DNA of 64,000 nucleotides from Periweissella beninensis. Lineage in GTDB: Bacteria; Bacillota; Bacilli; Lactobacillales; Lactobacillaceae. Within the stretch, counting starts at the first letter, position 1. Every line of letters begins with the position of its first letter. Both the position numbers and the translations under genes were made by a program. The notes under the pieces are model-generated. The model made no database searches. It was not told the DNA's origin and worked only from the letters and a program-made list of their open reading frames with translations. The DNA is taken from contig NZ_JAFBDN010000003.1 of the NCBI RefSeq assembly GCF_016908275.1, positions 79,796 through 143,795 on the forward strand. Direction: 5' to 3'. This document shows, piece by piece, positions 43,954 through 53,329 of the stretch.

Positions 43954-44412
43954 ATGAAAACATTTAAAAATATTAAAATCGTAGTTTTAACATTATTCGC
44001 AATTTTTGGTTTAACAGTTGTGTCAACAACTCCAGTTCAAGCTGCAACCAAAACAAATTCACAAGTGATTAGCAAAACGCTACGTGGTAACTGGCATTTT
44101 TATGACCAAAAAGGAAATGTACATACCATGAAGATTACCAAGACAACTTTAAAAATTGATCAAAAAAAGACTTACAAACTAGGAAAAGGTAACTTTGCTT
44201 ATTATCCTGCAAAATATAATGACTTTAATATTTACCAATTAGGAGTTAATTATTCTGATAATGGCTATTCATTTAGAAAAACAACTGTTGTGCGGCATGG
44301 TCGTAAGGGAACAGGTTTAATGATGATTAGTTCAAAGTATAACGGAACAAGATTAATGACTAAGGGAACACCAATTAAATTGAGTTTTAGCAATGATGCC
44401 TTTTTTAAATAA
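43954..44412 (+). CDS. small secreted protein, unknown function
   Basis: The 152-residue protein has a typical signal peptide: basic start MKTFKNIKI, hydrophobic core VVLTLFAIFGLTVVST and a likely cleavage after VQA (about residue 31). The mature part is basic and beta-rich (GNWHFYDQKGNVHTMKITKT), similar in style to many Lactobacillus secreted proteins with no known function. There is no LPXTG, lipobox or cell-wall repeat, so it should be released. RBS AGAGGTA; it is a single gene. Confidence 0.75.
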   Translation: MKTFKNIKIVVLTLFAIFGLTVVSTTPVQAATKTNSQVISKTLRGNWHFYDQKGNVHTMKITKTTLKIDQKKTYKLGKGNFAYYPAKYNDFNIYQLGVNYSDNGYSFRKTTVVRHGRKGTGLMMISSKYNGTRLMTKGTPIKLSFSNDAFFK

Positions 44413-44522
44413 AATAGTATCTATTGTAAGCTAGTAAGTTATTCTTGCTCAGTAGCCTTCCTAGCTAAAAAATTAAGGTTACTGTGGTAGCACTTGAGAG
44501 TGACCATAGGATATTAAATAAG

Positions 44523-44560
44523 TAAAAAAGATTGAATTTATCAAAATTCGATCTTTTTTT
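44523..44560. terminator. bidirectional terminator
   Basis: AAAAAAGATTGAATT pairs with AATTCGATCTTTTTTT around TTATCAA. It could end the secreted-protein transcript, although it lies 110 bases downstream. Confidence 0.85.
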
Positions 44561-44868
44561 GGTTAGCGTTGCTCGTAGTAATAGGCTAGTTCCTCAAAAT
44601 CAAGATGCTCTAAAAAAACAATGAAGCGCTCATTATGGACAATAAGTAAAAAATTTTTAACTGTTTTAAAGTAAAGGTATATACGGATAGTGAATTCACC
44701 GATATAATAAAGAAGTACATCAAATTATTGATATTAAAAAAGTTATCAATCGATATAATACAAAAAATGTTTTATTTTTTTAAAAGATTAGCAGTTAAGC
44801 TGTTAAGCATTTTTTACTATGGTATAATATCTTGAGTTATGAACGCAGGAACGAAAGGAAGTAGCAAC
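44561..44868. promoter_or_regulatory. mreB upstream region with promoter
   Basis: TATAAT at 44823-44828 is well placed to start a transcript with a leader of about 34 bases before GTG 44869; its -35 is poor. A second TATAAT lies at 44755-44760 with TTGATA about 20 bases upstream. Between 44563 and 44724 a minus-strand frame of 53 codons is open but has no ATG, GTG or TTG start, so I do not call it a gene. Confidence 0.5.
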
Positions 44869-45876
44869 GTGTTATCATTTGGACAACGAAACATTGGAAT
44901 TGACTTGGGTACGGCAAATACCCTTGTTTATATTGATGGAAAAGGAATCGTGTTGCGTGAACCTTCAGTGGTAGCACGTAATACACAAACAAACGAGGTT
45001 GTAGCAGTCGGTGAAGATGCACGCGACATGATTGGCCGTACGCCCGGTAGTATTAAGGCTATTCGCCCAATGCGTGATGGCGTAATTGCTGATTATGATA
45101 CAACAGTTGCCATGTTAAAGTATTACTTAGAAAAAGCCACCGGTGGTCGCGGACAAAAACCGTACGTGACAATTGGGGTACCATCAGGTGTTACTGCAGT
45201 AGAAAAACGTGCTGTCATTGATGCAGCACGCATTGCCGGCGCACGTGATGCATACGTGATTGAAGAACCATTTGCTGCTGCAGTCGGTGCGGGATTACCA
45301 GTGATGGAACCAACCGGCTCAATGGTTGTTGATATGGGTGGTGGTACTACAGATGTAGCAACAATTTCATTGGGTGGAATTGTGTCTAGTCGCTCAATTC
45401 GTAAAGCGGGAAATGCATTAGATGATGCGATTTCAACTTATATTCGCAAGAAATACAATATTACGATTGGTGAACGCACAGCAGAGCGTTTAAAAATTGA
45501 AATTGGCTCAGCAGATGTAGACGCATCTTTAGAAATGAAGGGCGCCCAAGCACGAGGTCGTGATTTGGTATCAGGCCTACCAAAGACGATTGATGTTAGT
45601 GCTGAAGACATTGCTTTAGCGATTAAAGATGTTATCGCAGAAATAATTGTGGCCATTAAAGAAACACTTGAAGAAACATCACCTGAAATTGCCGCTGATG
45701 TGATTGATCATGGAATTGTTCTGACTGGTGGCGGAGCGATGTTAAAACATTTGGATGATATCATTTCAGAAGCAACAAAAGTACCAGTGTTTATTGCACC
45801 TGAGCCACTCGATGCAGTTGCTATTGGAACTGGTGAAGCGTTGAAATCAATTGATGCATTGCGTAAAACCAAATAG
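44869..45876 (+). CDS. mreB: rod shape-determining protein MreB
   Basis: The 335-residue actin homologue has [12 protein letters not shown] (phosphate-1 motif), [20 protein letters not shown] and the phosphate-2 region [19 protein letters not shown] (about 156-174), and adenosine-binding [15 protein letters not shown]. It guides lateral wall synthesis. I prefer GTG 44869 ([12 protein letters not shown]) behind AAAGGAAG over ATG 44839, which has no RBS. It is first in mreBCD. Confidence 0.96.
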   Translation: MLSFGQRNIGIDLGTANTLVYIDGKGIVLREPSVVARNTQTNEVVAVGEDARDMIGRTPGSIKAIRPMRDGVIADYDTTVAMLKYYLEKATGGRGQKPYVTIGVPSGVTAVEKRAVIDAARIAGARDAYVIEEPFAAAVGAGLPVMEPTGSMVVDMGGGTTDVATISLGGIVSSRSIRKAGNALDDAISTYIRKKYNITIGERTAERLKIEIGSADVDASLEMKGAQARGRDLVSGLPKTIDVSAEDIALAIKDVIAEIIVAIKETLEETSPEIAADVIDHGIVLTGGGAMLKHLDDIISEATKVPVFIAPEPLDAVAIGTGEALKSIDALRKTK

Positions 45877-45968
45877 TTAGGTAAAAGTGGCGTACGGTCT
45901 TTTCTGTGCGCCATTTATTATGTAAAAACTTATTAAGTTTGTTTTAAGAAGGGAAGGGGCCCAGTTGG

Positions 45969-46814
45969 ATGAAATTTTTTTCTAGTCGGCGCTTAGTTTA
46001 TTTTATTATTGCCATGATAGTTACGATTGCGTTGTTAACTGGATCTGTTTTAGTGCGTAATCGGCGTGCGACACCACCAGCAATTCAGCAATTTGGTAAT
46101 GACGTGGCTGGAATATTTGCCCGTGTTGTTGATTGGCCTGTGAGTCAAGCGCATCAAGGATATGACTCCATTTCACAATTATTATCAACCTATCAAGAAA
46201 ATACACAATTAAGAAGTAAGGTTGATAAGCTTGCGCAAGCACAAGTTCGTGCACAGGTTTTAGAAAATGAGAATAAAGTATTAAAAAAACAATTAAAATT
46301 AAATAGCACATTAACCAATTATTCACTAGTTAATGCAACGGTAATTAGCCGTACACCATCATCTTGGTTAAGTCAACTAGTTATTAACGTTGGTCAAAAT
46401 GCAGGTATCAAAAAGAACATGTCAGTTGTAGCGGGTAAAGGCTTAATTGGTCGTATTAGTGAGGTTAACAAGACAACTGCTAAGGTTGAATTATTATCAG
46501 ATGATAGTGAGACGGCAAACCGATTTGCCATTCAAATTACCAATAGTGCTGGGAAATCAGTTTATGGAATTATAACTGATTTTAATCGCAATACAAATCG
46601 GATTATTATGGGTGAAGTTACATCTAAGATAAAACTTAAAAAAGGCGATAAGGTATTTACCAGTGGTTTAGGGGGAATTACTCCTAAGGGTTTATATGTT
46701 GGTAAGGTTGAACGAGTAACTAACTCTTCAAATGGACTATCAAAGTCAGTAGTAATTGTACCAGCCACTGATTTTGGTAATATTCCAGTTGTATCAGTTG
46801 CAATACAAAAGTAG
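45969..46814 (+). CDS. mreC: rod shape-determining protein MreC
   Basis: The 281-residue bitopic protein has one N-terminal membrane helix (about 8-27), then a coiled coil (about 68-105, QENTQLRSKVDKLAQAQVRA) and the extracellular beta domain with NVGQNAGIKKNMSVVAGKGL (about 140-159). It bridges MreB to the wall-synthesis enzymes. A small hairpin (about 45886-45914) lies between mreB and mreC. ATG 45969 follows GAAGGGG. Confidence 0.94.
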   Translation: MKFFSSRRLVYFIIAMIVTIALLTGSVLVRNRRATPPAIQQFGNDVAGIFARVVDWPVSQAHQGYDSISQLLSTYQENTQLRSKVDKLAQAQVRAQVLENENKVLKKQLKLNSTLTNYSLVNATVISRTPSSWLSQLVINVGQNAGIKKNMSVVAGKGLIGRISEVNKTTAKVELLSDDSETANRFAIQITNSAGKSVYGIITDFNRNTNRIIMGEVTSKIKLKKGDKVFTSGLGGITPKGLYVGKVERVTNSSNGLSKSVVIVPATDFGNIPVVSVAIQK

Positions 46815-46823
46815 AGGTGCTAA

Positions 46824-47366
46824 ATGTTTGGCTTTTTCGGTGGTTATCATACAAAATTAAAATGGATTTTTCCGATAATGTTATTTTTGCTATTATTTTT
46901 AGATGGAGCAATCTATGCTAATATGGCAGGAATTTTAACTAAAAACAGTAGTCATACGCTACCGATGTTTGTTGCTTTATGGTTAATTTATGCAATAACT
47001 TATGAATTAGATGAGTATTTACCGATATATCTATGGACCCTAGTAGCTGGTATAATTTACGATGTTTTTTACTTTGGTGTCATTGGCGGTTATACAGTTG
47101 GCTTCTTAATTTTAGTTTGGGTTTGCCAAAAATTACGGATTTATTTATCAGAGTCATTATTATCGGTACTAATGATTACAATTTTAGGCTTAACTAGCTT
47201 ACAATTATTTACTTACTTAGCAGCAAATATTGCTGGTTTGTCAATAATGACAGTACCGATGTTTGTGTTACATACATTTACCCCTACCTTAGCATTAAAT
47301 GTAGTTATGGCGGTCATTATGTATGTGCCTTGTCGTTATTGTTTACTTTTTTTAAAAAATAATTAG
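46824..47366 (+). CDS. mreD: rod shape-determining protein MreD
   Basis: The 180-residue protein is almost entirely hydrophobic, with about five to six membrane spans and the MreD-like pattern PIYLWTLVAGIIYDVFYFGV (about 72-91). Its start is 9 bases after mreC. It completes the elongation-complex operon. There is no obvious terminator before the following T-box region. Confidence 0.92.
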   Translation: MFGFFGGYHTKLKWIFPIMLFLLLFLDGAIYANMAGILTKNSSHTLPMFVALWLIYAITYELDEYLPIYLWTLVAGIIYDVFYFGVIGGYTVGFLILVWVCQKLRIYLSESLLSVLMITILGLTSLQLFTYLAANIAGLSIMTVPMFVLHTFTPTLALNVVMAVIMYVPCRYCLLFLKNN

Positions 47367-47439
47367 CTAATTAAAAATTAAATTAGTAAAAATTTAAATA
47401 AACATTTGACAATTTAATGATTGATGTATATCCTTGTTC

Positions 47440-47717
47440 TTAAGATAAAAACGTGGAGCAGAAGAGTAAGCTAATATCGCAGTAAAGAGAGTCTTGGGTT
47501 GGTGGAACAAGATTAGTGATAATGGCTGAACCACATCTGTGAGTTGTCAAACTGAAGACTTCTTAGTTGTGTAGGTTAGAACGGGTAGCTTCGTTAAAAG
47601 CTAAAGTTATCGCTGAATAGCCGTAACTTATTGAGGATAATTGTGTGAATGATTATCAAATTTGAGGTGGAACCGTGCAAAGCACCCTCTTAGCAAATTG
47701 CTAAGAGGGTGCTTTTT
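47440..47717 (+). promoter_or_regulatory. T-box leader of the amino-acid ABC transporter, probable His specifier (CAC)
   Basis: Stem I base pairs CAGA (47459-47462) with TCTG (47536-47539). The specifier loop has AGAGTA on one side and GAA-C-CAC-A on the other, putting CAC (His) at 47532-47534, the same geometry as in the valS leader. The T-box sequence GAGGTGGAACCGTG is at 47664-47677. Terminator GCACCCTCTTAGC/GCTAAGAGGGTGC with TTTTT is at 47682-47717. A TTGACA at 47406-47411 is a likely -35. Confidence 0.88.
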
Positions 47718-47743
47718 ATTTTAAAAAAAGAGAGGTATGAGTT

Positions 47744-48385
47744 ATGGAATATTTTGAAGTATTATTACCATCATTATTGGCAGGCGTGTGGGTGACGTTA
47801 AAAATATTTTGTTTAACAATTATTGGCGCAATTCCTATTGGTATTATTGTTGGGTTAGGTCTTAAATCTGAATTTGCACCAGTAAGATGGCTTTTAAATG
47901 GTTATGTTTGGTTAATGCGCGGCACGCCGTTACTTTTGCAATTAATTTTTGTTTTTTATGGTTTACCTATTATTCATATAACATTTGAACGGTATGATGC
48001 AGCGCTGTTTGCATTTATCTTAAACTATGCGGCTTATTTTGCAGAAATATTTAGGGGTGGATTTCAAGCTATTCCTACTGGACAACTTGAAGCGGCAAAG
48101 GTCTTACATTTAAATTCTTGGCAAACACAAACACGAATTGTATTGCCACAGGTTTTTAAAAACGTTTTACCTCCAATGGGGAATGAAATTATCAATTTAA
48201 TTAAGGACTCATCCTTGGTATATGTAATAGGAATTGGTGATTTATTAAGAGCTGGGAACATTGCGGCAGCACGTGATGTGACGTTAATTCCATATATTTT
48301 AGTAGGAATAATCTATTTATTGCTAACAGCAATAACCACTTTAATTCTACGACGATTAGAAACATATTTTAGCTATTATAAGTAA
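47744..48385 (+). CDS. polar amino-acid ABC transporter permease (probably histidine)
   Basis: The 213-residue HisMQ-family permease has five membrane spans and the EAA loop GQLEAAKVLHLNSWQTQTRI (about 110-129), plus MRGTPLLLQLIFVFYGLP. It forms the channel with the ATPase encoded 14 bases downstream. The His-type T-box leader supports histidine as substrate, since T-box specifiers usually report the transported amino acid. RBS GAGAGG, ATG 47744. Confidence 0.9.
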   Translation: MEYFEVLLPSLLAGVWVTLKIFCLTIIGAIPIGIIVGLGLKSEFAPVRWLLNGYVWLMRGTPLLLQLIFVFYGLPIIHITFERYDAALFAFILNYAAYFAEIFRGGFQAIPTGQLEAAKVLHLNSWQTQTRIVLPQVFKNVLPPMGNEIINLIKDSSLVYVIGIGDLLRAGNIAAARDVTLIPYILVGIIYLLLTAITTLILRRLETYFSYYK

Positions 48386-48399
48386 GTGAGGAAGAGCCT

Positions 48400-49035
48400 A
48401 TGATTACTTTGAAAAATATAAAAAAATCATTTAACGGACGTATTATTTTAAATAATTTAAATTTAGAAATTAAAGATGGTGAAATTTTAGCGATTGTTGG
48501 TCCCTCAGGTGCAGGGAAAACAACTCTGCTCAGAGCGCTAGTTGGTTTAGATACAATTGATAGTGGTGAAATTTTAGTAGATAATCAGGCTTTTGATCCT
48601 AGTAATAATGCAAATGATAAAAATATGATTGGCGTCGTTTTTCAAGATTATAATCTGTTCCCTAATTTATCAGTTCGTGAAAATATTGGGTTAGCACCAC
48701 GCTTAGTTTTAAAACAGGATAAACAGGTTGTTGCTCAACAAACCAATGAATTGCTAACTAAACTAAGATTAGCAGATAAGGCAAAATTATATCCGTTTGA
48801 ATTATCAGGTGGCATGAAGCAACGGGTAGCAATAGCTAGAGCATTGGCGATGCAACCAAAAGTGTTAGCATATGATGAACCAACATCAGCTTTAGATCCT
48901 TCAATGCGTAATGAAGTAGCTAATTTATTATTAGCGCTCAAAAAAGATGGTGTAACACAAATAATTGTGACCCACGATGTTGAGCTAGCTAATAAAGTAG
49001 CTGATAATATCTTTACGGTGACACCGCTAAGCTAA
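48400..49035 (+). CDS. amino-acid ABC transporter ATPase
   Basis: The 211-residue ABC ATPase is shorter than the usual 240. Walker A is IVGPSGAGKTTLLRALVG (about 31-48), Q-loop FQDYNLF, signature LSGGMKQRVAIARAL (about 132-146), Walker B KVLAYDEPTSALDPS and switch THDVE. It powers uptake with the adjacent permease. RBS GTGAGGAAG. Confidence 0.93.
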   Translation: MITLKNIKKSFNGRIILNNLNLEIKDGEILAIVGPSGAGKTTLLRALVGLDTIDSGEILVDNQAFDPSNNANDKNMIGVVFQDYNLFPNLSVRENIGLAPRLVLKQDKQVVAQQTNELLTKLRLADKAKLYPFELSGGMKQRVAIARALAMQPKVLAYDEPTSALDPSMRNEVANLLLALKKDGVTQIIVTHDVELANKVADNIFTVTPLS

Positions 49036-49197
49036 TACATTAGGCGTTGTTGCAATCGTTACCGGATTAGGTTTAATAATAATTATTGTTAAAGATTAGT
49101 TTTAACATAATTAAGAAAGGAAAATCGCTAATTGTTAGGAAAAATTAGTTACATAGGGTGACTAATTTTACATAATAATTTGGGATTACGCTCAGTG

Positions 49198-50034
49198 ATG
49201 AAAAAAAAGGGAATAATGACAATCTTAATCGGCCTAGCAACAATCGTGTGGTTATACATTATTGTTGGAAATGGGCTATCAATCGGACATAATTTCAATA
49301 AGTCGGATAACTGGACGCGCTATACTCAGAGTAAAACGATCACAATCGGTTTGGATGATACCTTTGTACCAATGGGTTTTCGGAATAATAAAGGCCAAAT
49401 TGTTGGTTATGATATTGATCTTACAAAAGCTGTGTTTAAAAAATATGGGATAAAACCGATATTTCAACCTATTGATTGGTCAATGAAAGAAACTGAGTTG
49501 CGAAATGGAACAATCGACTTAATTTGGAATGGGTATTCAAAGACGGCACAACGTGCTAAAGTCGTTGCTTTTTCAAAAGCATATTTTGACAATAGCCAAG
49601 TTTTAGTGACCTTAAAGAAGGATAATATCAAAAAGTTTAGTGATATGAAAAATAAGGTTTTAGGAGTTCAAACAGCATCTTCTGGACAAACAGCTTTAGA
49701 TGCCCAACCTAAAGTTTTAAAGCAGTATATTGCTAATCAACAACCAATTCTATATGATACATTTATGAATGCGGTAAATGATTTACAAAGTGGACGTATA
49801 AAAGGGGTACTAATTGACCGAGTGTATGCTAATTATTATTTAAGTCACCAAAAAAATGGCAATCAGTATCGCATTGTTGAGGGAACATTTGCACCAGATT
49901 ATTTTGTTGTTGGGTTGCGAAAGTCAGATACAACTTTACAAAAGAAAATTAATAATGCTTTAGCAGAAATGCAAAAAAGTGGAGAGTTGCAAGCGATTAC
50001 CAAAAAATGGTTTGGGACAAGTAAGAGTAAATAA
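49198..50034 (+). CDS. amino-acid ABC transporter substrate-binding protein, membrane-anchored
   Basis: The 278-residue SBP_bac_3 protein has GLDDTFVPMGFRNNKGQIVG and YDIDLTKAVFKKYGI typical of the family (about 47-80) and NGTIDLIWNGYSKTAQRAKV. Its N-terminus has a hydrophobic helix (about 6-24) but no lipobox cysteine, so it is probably anchored by an uncleaved signal. The start is uncertain (ATG 49198 or ATG 49216, the latter closer to AAAGGGAAT). The 160-base gap before it contains a hairpin (about 49138-49172). Confidence 0.88.
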   Translation: MKKKGIMTILIGLATIVWLYIIVGNGLSIGHNFNKSDNWTRYTQSKTITIGLDDTFVPMGFRNNKGQIVGYDIDLTKAVFKKYGIKPIFQPIDWSMKETELRNGTIDLIWNGYSKTAQRAKVVAFSKAYFDNSQVLVTLKKDNIKKFSDMKNKVLGVQTASSGQTALDAQPKVLKQYIANQQPILYDTFMNAVNDLQSGRIKGVLIDRVYANYYLSHQKNGNQYRIVEGTFAPDYFVVGLRKSDTTLQKKINNALAEMQKSGELQAITKKWFGTSKSK

Positions 50035-50076
50035 AATTAACAATGACAAAATAAAGTACATGAAGCTCGTTAAATT

Positions 50077-50120
50077 AAAAGCACCAACGTAAGAATTTTT
50101 CTCCTTACGTTGGTGCTTTT
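50077..50120 (+). terminator. terminator of the transporter operon
   Basis: AAAAGCACCAACGTAAG pairs with CCTTACGTTGGTGCTTTT around AATTTTTCT, a very strong stem that may work in both directions. Confidence 0.93.
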
Positions 50121-50217
50121 TACGTTAGCAAAACTAGCAAAAGATACTAAAAGCTGATTGGTTACGCGCTTATCTTATATTATTAAACAATGCATAATGC
50201 CGATTCACTAATAGTGC

Positions 50218-52215
50218 TTATTTACGAAACATAAAAATAAACGATTTATGGCCATTTAGATTATCGATAGGTGGATTGTGTAGGGCATACGGGGCAGCTT
50301 GAAGGCGAACTTTAATGACATGATTAGTGGGATTTTGATATTTTAAAGCATAACAGCCCGCTTTAAAACGATGTTTGATGCGAATACCACTATCACCGTT
50401 CATTTCAGTAGGTAGTTTGTTAAAATTACTTTGCCTAAAAATAGTCTGATGCTGGTATTTCAAGCTAATAATGCCTTTCTGTTGAGCAATTGTTCTAACC
50501 ACGAGCATGCGTGCACTTGTTGGTAGAAAAATATCTTGATGGAGCGTCTTTTTAGGGGCTAATTGATAAGCCGGATAATCAAAGTTACCCCCCCAATTAG
50601 AAAATTGACCATAAAAAGGGTGCGTAGTTTTATAATCAGCATTAACCATTAGTGGTTTAAAGTTTAACCAACCAAGAATAACTATACCTAAACTGGCTAA
50701 CGCCATGAATTTTGGTAAATGTCTAAATTTATACTTTTTAGTAAGCAATGCTAATTTTTGAAAGCCAAGAGTAGCTAAAAAAAATAAGGGAATGATGATT
50801 GCTTCACCATAACGATTATTAGATTCCCATAAAAACGCATGGAATAATAATAATCCAATATAGACCAAACTAGCTAAGAGGGCGATCTTTGGGATAGCCT
50901 TAGTAAAAACAGATAGTAAACCAATTATTACCAAAATGAAGATGATACTCATACCTAATTTTGTAAAAATGGTGACGAAAACATTAATCTGATTAGGATT
51001 ATTTAAAAACCAGTTTGGGGCTTTACTATACCCATCAATATAACTCTGATTTAGTTTTTCTTGATTTTGTAAATTTTGTAGCTTAGCAATAATTAAATTA
51101 AAATAACCAGTAAGGCCTAATTTAGTCAGTCGTTGCTTAATTATCTGGGTATCTTGTTGCTTCTTAGCTTGTAAAGTGCTCGGACGACTAGTTAGTTTGA
51201 CATCTTGATTATCATAAGCGCCTTCACTTTTTTGATTAAGTCCCATCATAATCCAATGTTGCACTGGAAATTCATAACGACTATCCGCGTGAAAACCGAC
51301 TGCTTTATTAATTACATTGTTGGTTGGGAAGGCTAACAACGTCATGCTGATAATACCAATTATTGCTAATAAAAGTGATTTTTTCAGTTGCTTAGCACTG
51401 CTTAAAATTGTTAACCAAATTATTAAAGCCGGTATCACAATAATAAAGTTAGGTTTGATTAATTCGCTAATAAAGGCTGCCAGTATTGTTATGATCGATA
51501 CAATAAGTTTTTGCCAACGTTTAAGCGGGTACTTAAAAAGAAGCTGAAGCCCTAATAAAAGAACTCCAAAGCCTAAAATTAGCCAAGTATCAGTGTAAAA
51601 AACTAGAAGGTTATAGGTGTATAAAAATGGTGAAAAGGTAAACCAAAGTTGCATTAATAGGACTAATCTTAAATTATTGGTTGCTAAGTAGATATTTAAT
51701 AAAGTAACTAACACAACTAGTTGCACTAAGAATAGTTGCCATAGTTTAACTTGTGTGAGTAATGAAAAAGGGAGCCAATGACTAAAAGATAATAGTTGGC
51801 TGAGTAATAAAGTAATATTAATATTATTGAGAGCACGTGAAAAATAGATAGGCCAAGTAAAATGATTACTAAAAGATGTTGCTAATTGCATGGCAGTACT
51901 AGTTACTCTAAATGGATCGCGTACTAATGAGACCGTAAAAAGATGACTAATAATAATTTGGGCAATTAACATACTAAGGTAACTGATAATTAATAAGCTT
52001 AGTAATGTTTTGGTAGAATATTTAGTTAAATGTCGATAAAATACCAACGCCAAGCTGATAATAACAAGCGCAAAGCCAAAAATGAGCCAACTATAAATGC
52101 CTAATAAGTGGGGATAATGGTTACTTTGAAAAAGATTAGCATTTAAACCGATAAATGCAATCAAGGTAGCAATTATAATAATTGCTTTTGAAAAAAATTT
52201 ACTTAATATTTGCAT
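50218..52215 (-). CDS. large polytopic membrane protein, GT-C glycosyltransferase-like
   Basis: The 665-residue protein has about eleven to thirteen hydrophobic spans in the first 490 residues and a soluble C-terminal domain of about 140 residues. Its early loop LVRDPFRV and layout resemble GT-C fold lipid-linked sugar transferases (PMT-like), but the classical acidic DD/DE motif after the first span is not evident. It could glycosylate wall polymers. RBS AAGAGGAA, ATG 52215. It is a single gene, convergent with the transporter operon. Confidence 0.6.
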   Translation of the reverse strand: MQILSKFFSKAIIIIATLIAFIGLNANLFQSNHYPHLLGIYSWLIFGFALVIISLALVFYRHLTKYSTKTLLSLLIISYLSMLIAQIIISHLFTVSLVRDPFRVTSTAMQLATSFSNHFTWPIYFSRALNNINITLLLSQLLSFSHWLPFSLLTQVKLWQLFLVQLVVLVTLLNIYLATNNLRLVLLMQLWFTFSPFLYTYNLLVFYTDTWLILGFGVLLLGLQLLFKYPLKRWQKLIVSIITILAAFISELIKPNFIIVIPALIIWLTILSSAKQLKKSLLLAIIGIISMTLLAFPTNNVINKAVGFHADSRYEFPVQHWIMMGLNQKSEGAYDNQDVKLTSRPSTLQAKKQQDTQIIKQRLTKLGLTGYFNLIIAKLQNLQNQEKLNQSYIDGYSKAPNWFLNNPNQINVFVTIFTKLGMSIIFILVIIGLLSVFTKAIPKIALLASLVYIGLLLFHAFLWESNNRYGEAIIIPLFFLATLGFQKLALLTKKYKFRHLPKFMALASLGIVILGWLNFKPLMVNADYKTTHPFYGQFSNWGGNFDYPAYQLAPKKTLHQDIFLPTSARMLVVRTIAQQKGIISLKYQHQTIFRQSNFNKLPTEMNGDSGIRIKHRFKAGCYALKYQNPTNHVIKVRLQAAPYALHNPPIDNLNGHKSFIFMFRK

Positions 52216-52388
52216 AATTTCCTCTTAAAATAATAACTATGATAATAGGTACTTAATCATTACTGTAACAAATTAGCTAAAAATTTGTTAGCAACTTTAG
52301 CATAACTTAAAATAAATTATAAAATTCTAAGTATGATAAAATATTATTAATGATGTTAATAACTTTTAGACAGAAATGAGGAAATATT

Positions 52389-53231
52389 TTGCCGAAAACA
52401 AACAAAAGATATTGGTTGAGCCAAGTTGGTCTGATATTAGTTGGTTTAGAATTAATTGCCATAAGTATTAATTATTTTTATGGACCAGCAAAAGTAGCGG
52501 CTGGTGGAGCTACTGGTATTGCTATTTTATTAGAGGAATTATTAGCCTTTAAAAAACCATTAGTAGTCTTAACAATAAATATTGTCATGATTATTTTAGC
52601 GATTTTTTTCTTGAAAAAAAGTATAATTGCCAAAATAATTGTAGGTAGCTTTGTATTACCAGTCTGCTTAGCAATAACACCAACGAGGCAATTAGTAGAT
52701 GATCGTTTTTTAGCGGTTGTGGTAGGTGGAATGATTTTTGCAATCGGGGTAGCAATTCTTTATCGCATTGATGCTTCAAGTGGCGGGACAACGGTACCGC
52801 CGATGATTTTAAAGAAATATTTTGGTTTAAACCAAGCGCAAACATTATTAATGATTGATGCATTAATTTGTATTGGTAATATTTTTGTGGCTGGTTGGGA
52901 AGCATTTATTTTAGCAATAATCTCTTTAATTATTACTTCAGTGGTGATGAATTATATTGCGACTGGCTTAGATCGTAAAAAGGCTGTTTATATTATGAGT
53001 AATGATAAACTTAAAGCGATTCGAGCGCGCCTTGACGCTCATCAAGAAAATCATGGTTTGACAATCCTAGATGTCAAAGGTGGTTATCGGAATGAGCAAA
53101 AGGAAATGATTATGGTGGTGACGGATACGCAAGGATATGGGCAATTGATTCGCCATGTGCATCAAGTAGATCGTGCAGCCTTTATTACAACTTATAATAT
53201 TGCTGAGGTTCATGGCGGGCAATTTAATTGA
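52389..53231 (+). CDS. YitT family membrane protein
   Basis: The 280-residue protein has five membrane spans (about 8-185) with the YitT signature GGATGIAILLEELLAFKKPL (about 39-58) and RIDASSGGTTVPPMILKKYF. A cytoplasmic DUF2179 domain (about 195-280) has YIMSNDKLKAIRARL and GQLIRHVHQVDRAAFI. Function is unknown. It starts at TTG 52389 behind GAGGAAA. Confidence 0.9.
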   Translation: MPKTNKRYWLSQVGLILVGLELIAISINYFYGPAKVAAGGATGIAILLEELLAFKKPLVVLTINIVMIILAIFFLKKSIIAKIIVGSFVLPVCLAITPTRQLVDDRFLAVVVGGMIFAIGVAILYRIDASSGGTTVPPMILKKYFGLNQAQTLLMIDALICIGNIFVAGWEAFILAIISLIITSVVMNYIATGLDRKKAVYIMSNDKLKAIRARLDAHQENHGLTILDVKGGYRNEQKEMIMVVTDTQGYGQLIRHVHQVDRAAFITTYNIAEVHGGQFN

Positions 53232-53329
53232 GAATTAGAATTAATTAGGAGCTAAACTAGGCAAATTACAATAGATTAGTTATACTTAAATAAAACGAAC
53301 AAATGTTCAGGAAAGGTAAGCGTAAGGTG

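Noticed and set aside
44563..44724. Minus-strand frame of 53 codons ending LIVHNERFIVFLEHLDFEEL and a short tail
   Set aside because: The amino-acid text looks natural, but there is no ATG, GTG or TTG start in the frame and no RBS. It may be a gene remnant or chance.
49036..49104. Hydrophobic frame VVAIVTGLGLIIIIVKD after the ABC ATPase
   Set aside because: It has no start codon or RBS and is too short to judge. Possibly the tail of a deleted gene, but not supportable.
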